Below, in pieces: positions 1-5,485 of a stretch of DNA of 7,181 nt. The notes under the pieces were generated by a model. The model did no database searches and was not told where the DNA came from. It was given only the letters and a program-made list of their open reading frames with translations. A program made the position numbers and the translations under genes. Within the stretch, counting starts at the first letter, position 1. Each line of letters begins with the position of its first letter. Origin of the DNA: JASFRS01 sp050114795. GTDB lineage: Bacteria > Pseudomonadota > Alphaproteobacteria > Sphingomonadales > CAKZYD01. Location of the stretch: the NCBI GenBank assembly GCA_050114795.1, contig JASFRS010000123.1:1-7181 (forward strand), read 5' to 3'.

Positions 1-202
1 TTTTCTCCGCGGCGTTGCGCATTTTGGTGCGGTCTTCAATCTCAATCGCGTTGATGAAGCTGTAATCGGACCAGTCCACCACATGGGCCAACAGCAAGGA
101 TGTGTTCAGCGCTTTGGCCATGTGAATAGCCTCATCCAATGCACGTTTTGAGCAGTCGCTCCCATCCACAGCCACGAGAATAACGTCTTTTGCGCTTGTC
201 AT
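1..202 (-). CDS. Universal stress protein (Usp family), N-terminal part only
   Basis: The minus strand from the ATG at 200-202 reads MTSAKDVILVAVDGSDCSKR and continues for 67 codons until the left edge. The opening strand with the VAVDGS motif (Asp13), followed by the helix ALDEAIHMAKALN and a second hydrophobic strand SLLLAHVVDW, is the standard start of the Usp fold, a cytoplasmic alpha/beta domain that often binds ATP. The ATP-binding glycine motif of the family lies near the C-terminus and is off the window, so I cannot say whether this member binds ATP, nor whether it has one domain or two. The start is supported by a strong Shine-Dalgarno AAGGGGAG six bases upstream. The gene is transcribed away from the receptor gene, and a candidate FNR/FixK-type site lies upstream. 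Family assignment is firm; exact role is unknown. Confidence 0.88.
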   Translation of the reverse strand, partial: MTSAKDVILVAVDGSDCSKRALDEAIHMAKALNTSLLLAHVVDWSDYSFINAIEIEDRTKMRNAAEK

Positions 203-235
203 TTTTTGCTCCCCTTTTATCCCTTGAGCCACGCT

Positions 236-277
236 AACATAGCTTTTGCGAAGTGCAAAAAAATTGCGCCTCATCAA
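236..277 (-). promoter_or_regulatory. Candidate FNR/FixK-dependent class II promoter of the usp gene
   Basis: Read on the minus strand, positions 277-264 are TTGATGAGGCGCAA, which fits the FixK-type consensus TTG(A/C)-N6-(T/G)CAA and has one perfect FNR half-site (TTGAT). A -10-like TATGTT (4 of 6 matches) lies at 241-236. If that hexamer is the -10, transcription starts near 229 and the box centre (270.5) falls at -41.5, the classical position for FNR-family class II activation. The 5' leader would be about 27 bases and would include the Shine-Dalgarno. Usp genes are known FNR/Anr/FixK targets in several proteobacteria. The second half-site is not the strict FNR consensus, so this is a prediction. 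Confidence 0.45.
244..260. repeat. Inverted repeat TTTTGC-N5-GCAAAA
   Basis: A perfect 6-bp inverted repeat with a 5-base centre lies between the FNR-like box and the putative -10 of the usp promoter, covering roughly -15 to -31 of that promoter. A protein bound here would compete with RNA polymerase, so it could be a repressor site. It is short and AT-rich, so chance is also plausible. It is not followed by a T-run in a useful place for termination. Confidence 0.25.
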
Positions 278-290
278 TTTCAGCACATAA

Positions 291-304
291 ATTGTTTCCA
301 CAAT
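291..304. promoter_or_regulatory. Possible operator: ATTGT-N4-ACAAT inverted repeat
   Basis: Positions 291-295 (ATTGT) and 300-304 (ACAAT) form a perfect 5-bp dyad separated by TTCC. It ends 24 bases before the proposed -35 of the receptor operon, a usual place for an activator or upstream repressor dimer. It does not look like a Fur box. The cognate regulator cannot be named from the sequence, and no regulator gene is in the window. Confidence 0.3.
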
Positions 305-328
305 GACTTAAGCGTGAATTCTGCGCTC

Positions 329-357
329 TTGCTTTGGCCTGCTCAACCCCCTATTTT
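329..357 (+). promoter_or_regulatory. Candidate sigma-70 promoter of the receptor-hydrolase operon
   Basis: TTGCTT at 329-334 and TATTTT at 352-357 are separated by exactly 17 bases and each match the sigma-70 hexamers at 4 of 6 positions. This would start transcription near 364 and give a leader of about 49 bases. Within that leader, GGGAC (370-374) and GTCCC (388-392) could pair as a short hairpin with a 13-base loop, shortly before the Shine-Dalgarno GGAGAG at 403-408. It is the best candidate in the 203-412 gap but weak on sequence alone. Confidence 0.4.
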
Positions 358-412
358 CGCCAAAATTTAGGGACACAGGGAATTCGCGTCCCATATTTAT
401 TCGGAGAGAAGA

Positions 413-2635
413 ATGCGCCCCACGACAACCGCGCTTAAAACAAGCGCCAGCGCCGCTGCCAGTTCTATTGTGTTGTTTAGTGTTGTATCCTCTTTAACGG
501 CCCTGCCCGCCCCTGCTTACGCGCAGGATGAAGAGCCGCGGCTTGACCTGATTGAAAACATCACCGTCACTGCCCGGCGGCGCGAGGAATCGCTACAAAG
601 CGTGCCAGTCGCCGTATCTGCTTTCAATGATGATGTGCTGCAGGATTTAGGCGCGCTTGACCTGGGCGGTCTTCAAGGGGCGGTGCCGAATTTGAATTTG
701 GTGCAGGGGCGCGGCTCTGCCAGCTCCGCCAACATCTTCATTCGTGGTATTGGGCAACCGGATGCACTGCAGACCTTTGACCCTGGTGTTGGCGTTTATG
801 TGGACGGCGTTTATTTCTCCCGCATTCAAGGCGCGCTGATTAACCTCGCTGATATTGAACGGGTGGAAGTCCTGCGCGGGCCTCAGGGCACGCTTTATGG
901 CAAGAACACCATTGGCGGCGCAGTCAACCTGGTCTCCAAACAGCCGGATGACCAAGTCCATATCAAGGCAAACGCCGCCATTGGGCGCTTCGACCAATAT
1001 CAGTTCTCAGGTTATCTTTCCGCACCGATTATCGAGGATAAATTATCCGCCTCCATCGCCGGATCTTATGAAAAACGCGATGGCGTTGTGACGGACCCGG
1101 ACACAGGTGAGAAATTCAACGACCGGGATAATTTGGCCGGTCGCATCATCTTGCACGCCAAGCCCTATGAGACTTTAAGCCTACAATTCAGTGGCGATTA
1201 TACGCGCCAGCGCAATGCGTTAACACTTGGCCGCGCAGAAGCGGATTTGACGCAGACGGATCTATTCACCTTCGGCACAACTGTTTTGGTTCCTGCGCCA
1301 ACAACCGAATATGATTTTACAGGGCGCACATCCTTTAACCTGGATGATGATGCACAGAAGCTGGATCACTGGGGCATCTCGCTTAAAGCCGATTGGGATG
1401 TAACCGACAACATCACGCTCACCTCCATTAGCGCCTATCGCGACCTGGAAACAGATTTCTTCATTGATATTGATGCGACGGAATTCGAACTGGGCGACGT
1501 TTTTGTTGGTCTGAACCAAGACCAGTACTCCCAGGAATTGCAGGCGAAATACAGCAGTGACTGGCTGACTGGGGTGTTCGGTCTCTATTATCTGCGTGAG
1601 GATGTGACGTCTGACCAAATCGCCTTTGCCGATGACTTTTTGACATTTGCCGGTGTGCCTTTGCCCTTCACCCGCACAATCGCAGACGATCAGACGACAA
1701 AATCCTATGCGGCCTTTTCACAATGGACGGTTGATTTCACAGACCAGCTCTCTGTAACCGCTGGGCTGCGCTATACGTATGAGGAAAAAGACTATTTCCG
1801 CACGACGACCAGTGATTTCGACTTCTTTGAATTTACTGCTGAAGAAGATTGGGACGCTTGGACGCCAAGCCTGACAGTGGATTTTCAAGCGACTGATGAA
1901 AATCTGGTCTATGCCAGCGTTGCACGGGGCTTTAAATCGGGTGGCTTTAATGGCCGGGCGAACAATGCAGGTTCTACCTCCGCTTTCGATCCGGAAGATG
2001 TCTGGACTATTGAAGCCGGCACAAAGAATGACTTCTTTGACAATCGTCTGCGGGTGAATGGGGCCGTCTTTTATAACTTCTATGAAGATTTCCAAGCCCG
2101 TGTCGCCGGCCTGACACCAACCGACTTCCCCGTGCTGAACGTTGCTGAGCTTGACACCTGGGGCGTGGAACTAGAAGCCGTCGCAGTGCCGGTTGAGCAT
2201 TTAACGCTGGCCACTTCCGTTGGCTATTTAAACGCGGATTATGAAAGCTTTGATCTGGAAATCCCCGGCTGCGCGCCAGAGGTTTGCGAACCCGCTTTTG
2301 CGCCAGAATGGACCTTCCGTGCTTCCGCCAATTATGAATGGCCGGTAGGGCCTTATGGTTTTGTCGTGTTTAACGGCGATGTCCGCCATGTCTCGTCGCA
2401 CTTCCTAAGCGTTCAAAACCGCGACAGTCTGTTGGAAGACGGCTACACGCTGCTGAACGCTTTTGTCGCCATTCAAGATATCGACCGAGTGTGGCGTTTG
2501 GCCTTTGGTGTCAAGAACATCACGGATGAGGTTTATAAAACCGACGGGCAGGAATTTTCCAATGTGGCGAATATCCAGACCGCTTATTATGGCGACCCAC
2601 GCACTTGGCAATTGTCTCTCACGCTTGACTTCTAA
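413..2635 (+). CDS. TonB-dependent outer-membrane receptor, ligand unknown
   Basis: A complete 740-aa receptor, a normal family length. A signal peptide with hydrophobic core SSIVLFSVVSSLTALPA ends at AYA-QDE (cleavage after residue 37). The TonB box ITVTARRR is at about residues 50-57. The plug domain spans roughly 60-180, with IFIRGIG (108-114), VGVYVDGVY (126-134) and VEVLRGPQGTLYG (151-163). The rest is the beta-barrel, with alternating strands, a late motif FGVKNITDEVY (698-708) and the terminal sequence WQLSLTLDF, whose last Phe is the usual barrel-assembly signal. Cys620 and Cys625 flank a predicted loop between late strands and may form a disulfide. The receptor uses TonB-ExbBD energy to import a bound ligand into the periplasm. 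There is no N-terminal FecA-type signalling extension. Start ATG has GGAGAG at good spacing. The stop overlaps the start of the hydrolase gene. The ligand (siderophore, sugar, cobalamin or catabolic substrate) cannot be told from this sequence. Confidence 0.95.
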   Translation: MRPTTTALKTSASAAASSIVLFSVVSSLTALPAPAYAQDEEPRLDLIENITVTARRREESLQSVPVAVSAFNDDVLQDLGALDLGGLQGAVPNLNLVQGRGSASSANIFIRGIGQPDALQTFDPGVGVYVDGVYFSRIQGALINLADIERVEVLRGPQGTLYGKNTIGGAVNLVSKQPDDQVHIKANAAIGRFDQYQFSGYLSAPIIEDKLSASIAGSYEKRDGVVTDPDTGEKFNDRDNLAGRIILHAKPYETLSLQFSGDYTRQRNALTLGRAEADLTQTDLFTFGTTVLVPAPTTEYDFTGRTSFNLDDDAQKLDHWGISLKADWDVTDNITLTSISAYRDLETDFFIDIDATEFELGDVFVGLNQDQYSQELQAKYSSDWLTGVFGLYYLREDVTSDQIAFADDFLTFAGVPLPFTRTIADDQTTKSYAAFSQWTVDFTDQLSVTAGLRYTYEEKDYFRTTTSDFDFFEFTAEEDWDAWTPSLTVDFQATDENLVYASVARGFKSGGFNGRANNAGSTSAFDPEDVWTIEAGTKNDFFDNRLRVNGAVFYNFYEDFQARVAGLTPTDFPVLNVAELDTWGVELEAVAVPVEHLTLATSVGYLNADYESFDLEIPGCAPEVCEPAFAPEWTFRASANYEWPVGPYGFVVFNGDVRHVSSHFLSVQNRDSLLEDGYTLLNAFVAIQDIDRVWRLAFGVKNITDEVYKTDGQEFSNVANIQTAYYGDPRTWQLSLTLDF

Positions 2636-3492
2636 TGACGGGTTACGCTGAGCAGACATATCAAAGCGCCGACGGGCTGAAGCTTTATTACCGCGACTAT
2701 GGTGGGAAGAGCGATAAGCCCGTTGTGCTTTGCATGCCGGGGCTGACGCGCAACAGCGCGGATTTTGAAGACTTGGCGGAATTGCTCGCACCCGACTTTC
2801 GCGTATTATGCGCGGACCAACGCGGGCGCGGCAAATCGGAATATGCCAAAGACAGCGCAACTTACAGCCCTCTGACCTATGTTGAGGATATGAAGGCACT
2901 GCTTGCCCATGCTGGCGTTGATAAGGTCATTCTTATCGGGACATCACTTGGCGGGTTGATGTCGATGATTATGGCGGCCTCTATGGCTGACAATATCCAA
3001 GGCATTATCATCAACGATATCGGGCCGGACTTGGCTCCCGACGGGATTTCCCGCATCCTTGAATATATTGGCAAGGCGCGAAAATTCGCAAGCTGGGAAG
3101 AAGCAGCCGCAGCAATCAAAGAGCTGCAAGCTACAGCCTTCCCAGATTTGCCGGATGCACGCTGGATGGATTTCGCCAAACGCACTTGTGTTGAGCGGAA
3201 TGACTATATCACCACCGATTACGATCCTCGCATTGCTGAGCCATTTAAAGACAGCGACGGCACGCCAGCCATAGACCTATGGCCGCTATTTGATGTGGCC
3301 TGCCAATTTCCATTGCTGAGCCTGCGTGGTGAATATTCCGATATTTTAACGGAAGAAACCTTCGCCAAAATGCAGAAACGCTGCCTTGGGATGAAAGCAC
3401 AAACCGTTAAACGCGTTGGCCATGCACCCATTTTAGATGAGCCGGATGCGCTATCAGCCATTCGTAATTTTCTAAATCAATTCAAAAAATAA
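2635..3492 (+). CDS. Alpha/beta-fold hydrolase (MhpC/COG0596-like), cytoplasmic
   Basis: A complete 285-aa single-domain alpha/beta hydrolase. The N-terminal strands lead to an oxyanion-type loop MPGLTRNSADF (34-44) in place of the common HG motif, then DQRGRGKSEY (61-70). The nucleophile elbow is GTSLGG, with Ser104. Acid Asp236 lies in RGEYSD and His263 in GHAPILDEP, so the Ser-Asp-His triad is complete. Residues about 130-220 form the cap domain that decides substrate. There is no signal peptide or membrane segment, so it should act in the cytoplasm. The ATG shares its A with the TAA stop of the receptor gene (TAATG), and there is no convincing Shine-Dalgarno of its own, so translation probably depends on coupling to the receptor. 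That strongly suggests a shared pathway, such as ester or lactone cleavage of an imported compound. The fold and mechanism are firm; the substrate is unknown. Confidence 0.9.
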   Translation: MTGYAEQTYQSADGLKLYYRDYGGKSDKPVVLCMPGLTRNSADFEDLAELLAPDFRVLCADQRGRGKSEYAKDSATYSPLTYVEDMKALLAHAGVDKVILIGTSLGGLMSMIMAASMADNIQGIIINDIGPDLAPDGISRILEYIGKARKFASWEEAAAAIKELQATAFPDLPDARWMDFAKRTCVERNDYITTDYDPRIAEPFKDSDGTPAIDLWPLFDVACQFPLLSLRGEYSDILTEETFAKMQKRCLGMKAQTVKRVGHAPILDEPDALSAIRNFLNQFKK

Positions 3493-3510
3493 AGGGGGCC
3501 GAAGCCCCCT
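3484..3510 (-). terminator. Intrinsic terminator of the PEPCK gene, overlapping the hydrolase 3' end
   Basis: Read on the minus strand, a 7-bp stem AGGGGGC/GCCCCCT with the very stable loop TTCG (3510-3493) is followed directly by TTATTTTTT (3492-3484). It begins four bases after the PEPCK stop codon. The T-tract is the complement of the last Lys codons and stop of the convergent hydrolase gene. On the plus strand the same hairpin begins just after the hydrolase stop but is followed by CATCTTATTC, a poor T-tract, so it may terminate the rightward operon less efficiently. Confidence 0.85.
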
Positions 3511-3514
3511 CATC

Positions 3515-5335
3515 TTATTCAGCGGCTGGGATATCCCAGACATCGTCTATACCGCCTAATAGGCTGAATTGTTTCTGGCGCTCTGCCTCCAACGCGGCGG
3601 GCAAATGGTTGCCAAATTTATCGAAATAGGTTTTTTGGTCCTCAATTTCCCGACGTGCTTCAGGCACATTCAAGCGCATCAAGTTTTGGAATTTGGCCTT
3701 TTCAAATTCCAAGCCGTCCCAATTTAAATCTTCATAGACCGGCATCAAACCAAATGGCCCTTCAACCGCATGCCCATGACCGTTGACGCGATCCACAATC
3801 CACTGCATGACGCGCATATTCTGACCAAAACCAGGCCAGATGAAACGGCCATTTTCATCTTTACGGAACCAATTCACGCGGAAGATTTTGGGTGGTTTAG
3901 CAAGCTTGTTCCCAACATCCAACCAATGCGCCCAATAATCCCCCATATTATAGCCGCAGAAAGGCAGCATCGCCATTGGGTCACGGCGAATAGCGGCTTG
4001 ATTATCCGCCGCTGCCGTGGCTTCCGACCCCATAGTCGCCGCCATATAAACGCCATGCGCCCAGGACCGGGCTTCATAGACCAATGGGAAAGTTTTGGAT
4101 AAGCGCCCCCCAAAGATAAAAGCTGAGATCGGTACACCAGCCGGATCATCCCAAGCCGGGTCAACTGATGGACATTGTTCAGCCGGGGCAGTAAAGCGCG
4201 CATTGGGGTGTGCCGCTGGGCGGCCACAGCCAGGCGTCCAGTCATTCCCCTGCCAGTCAATCAGATGTGCGGGAGCCTCATCCGTCATGCCTTCCCACCA
4301 AACATCACCCTCGTCAGTCAAAGCCACATTGGTGAAAATCGTGTTTTTCTCAATGGACTTCATTGCTGCTGGGTTGGACTTCATGCCCGTTCCCGGCGCA
4401 ACGCCGAAATAACCAGCTTCCGGGTTGATGGCGCGCAAGCTTCCATCCGACTGCGGCTTAATCCATGCGATATCGTCGCCCACGGTCCAGGCTTTCCAGC
4501 CTTCAAACCCTTTAGGCGGAATAATCATGGCAAGGTTGGTTTTACCGCAAGCAGATGGGAAAGCGGCCCCAACATAGGTCTTTTCACCCTTGGGGTTTTC
4601 AAGGCCGAGGATAAGCATATGCTCGGCCAGCCAGCCTTCGTCCCGCGCCATAGTAGAGGCAATGCGTAGGGCCAAGCACTTCTTACCCAAAAGCGCATTA
4701 CCACCATAGCCTGATCCATAGGACCAAATGGCGCGTTCTTCAGGGAAATGGACGATATAGCGATTGTCGGGATTGCACGGCCAAGGCACATCGGCCTCAC
4801 CTTCTGCCAAAGGTGCGCCAACACTGTGCAGGCAAGGCACGAAAGCGCCGTCATCACCCAGCACATCCAAAGCACCTTGGCCCATACGGGTCATGATGCG
4901 CATGGACGCTGCGGCATAAGCGCTATCTGTAATCTGGACACCGATTTGCGCGATATCAGACCCCAACGGCCCCATGGAAAATGGCACCACATACATGGTC
5001 CGGCCTTGCATACAGCCATCAAACAGGCCATTCAGCAGCGCCTTCATTTCTTTGGGATCACGCCAATTGTTGGTAGGCCCCGCATCTTCTTCTTTTTGAG
5101 AACAAATAAAAGTACGGTCTTCCACGCGCGCCACGTCTCGGGGGTCGGAGCGGGCTAAAAAGCTGTTGGGGCGCAGCTCCTGATTCAAAGGAATAAAAGA
5201 TCCACTTTCAACCAGCTCAACGCAGAGCCTGTCATATTCCTCTTGCGACCCATCGCACCAGTGAACGCGCGCAGGTTTAACCAAGGCGGTTATTTCTTCC
5301 ACCCATTTTATTAAGTCATGATGATTGGTGCCCAT
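3515..5335 (-). CDS. pckG: Phosphoenolpyruvate carboxykinase (GTP), EC 4.1.1.32
   Basis: Complete 606-aa enzyme that converts oxaloacetate plus GTP to phosphoenolpyruvate, CO2 and GDP, the entry step of gluconeogenesis in the cytoplasm. It is the GTP type, not the ATP type: the P-loop region is FPSACGKTN (259-267) with the hyper-reactive Cys263, and the guanine pocket aromatics correspond to Phe490, Phe498 and Phe503 in WFRKDENGRFIWPGFG. Other matches to the animal enzyme are Arg70 (VARVED), Tyr210 and Lys218-219 (GYGGNALLGKK), His239, the metal-binding VGDDIAW (285-291), HPNAR (376-380) and the mobile lid around SEATAAAD (437-444). GGRLSKTFPLVYEA (409-422) keeps the first Arg, but the second, usually present Arg is Leu412. 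Start ATG is preceded by GAGG five bases upstream. The gene is transcribed alone toward the hydrolase and has its own terminator. No linked regulator is in the window. Confidence 0.97.
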   Translation of the reverse strand: MGTNHHDLIKWVEEITALVKPARVHWCDGSQEEYDRLCVELVESGSFIPLNQELRPNSFLARSDPRDVARVEDRTFICSQKEEDAGPTNNWRDPKEMKALLNGLFDGCMQGRTMYVVPFSMGPLGSDIAQIGVQITDSAYAAASMRIMTRMGQGALDVLGDDGAFVPCLHSVGAPLAEGEADVPWPCNPDNRYIVHFPEERAIWSYGSGYGGNALLGKKCLALRIASTMARDEGWLAEHMLILGLENPKGEKTYVGAAFPSACGKTNLAMIIPPKGFEGWKAWTVGDDIAWIKPQSDGSLRAINPEAGYFGVAPGTGMKSNPAAMKSIEKNTIFTNVALTDEGDVWWEGMTDEAPAHLIDWQGNDWTPGCGRPAAHPNARFTAPAEQCPSVDPAWDDPAGVPISAFIFGGRLSKTFPLVYEARSWAHGVYMAATMGSEATAAADNQAAIRRDPMAMLPFCGYNMGDYWAHWLDVGNKLAKPPKIFRVNWFRKDENGRFIWPGFGQNMRVMQWIVDRVNGHGHAVEGPFGLMPVYEDLNWDGLEFEKAKFQNLMRLNVPEARREIEDQKTYFDKFGNHLPAALEAERQKQFSLLGGIDDVWDIPAAE

Positions 5336-5485
5336 CTTGTCCTCTTCGGATTAAGACAGGAGAATAGAACACCGAATGGCGCTCAATCCTCCCCACGCCA
5401 TTGCAAAAGCTAAAATATATAAGCATTGGGTGTGCCCCACCGAAGAGATGAGGTCAAGGATGGTCATGAATATTTGAAATATTTC
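5336..5485. other. Spacer between the M56 gene and the PEPCK gene
   Basis: These 150 bases hold the upstream region of the PEPCK gene. On the minus strand there is a good -35-like TTGACC (5457-5452), but no matching -10 at the proper distance, and an AT-rich patch with TATATT (5419-5414) that lacks a -35. I therefore do not assign a promoter position. The GAGG ribosome-binding site lies just before the ATG. No small gene is supported here. The M56 gene ends at the right border, with no G+C-rich terminator between the two genes, so some read-through into the PEPCK gene is possible. Confidence 0.5.
5469..5485. repeat. Overlapping AT-rich palindromes right after the M56 stop
   Basis: AATATTT-G-AAATATT (5469-5483) is a perfect 7-bp inverted repeat with a single central base, and GAAATATTTC (5476-5485) is a perfect 10-bp palindrome sharing its right half. 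They begin directly after the stop codon of the M56 gene as transcribed. All-AT stems are too weak for a normal terminator and no T-run follows on the minus strand. A protein-binding site upstream of the PEPCK gene is an alternative. Confidence 0.3.

Noticed and set aside
305..325. CtrA-type site (TTAA-N7-TTAA) upstream of the receptor gene
   Set aside because: Only the first half TTAA is present; seven bases later the sequence is TTCT, so the match is too poor.
2405..2899. Open frame of 164 codons on the minus strand across the receptor/hydrolase junction
   Set aside because: Both plus-strand genes here are clearly real, and the minus-strand product has a composition of random translation with many Arg, Ser and Cys and no motif.
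4175..4669. Open frame of 164 codons on the plus strand
   Set aside because: It lies wholly antisense to the well-conserved PEPCK gene, has no recognisable domain, and such frames are expected opposite long coding regions.
5429..5457. TTGACC on the minus strand as the -35 of the PEPCK promoter
   Set aside because: At 17-base spacing the expected -10 would be CACACC, which is not acceptable, and the nearby TATATT is at a wrong distance.
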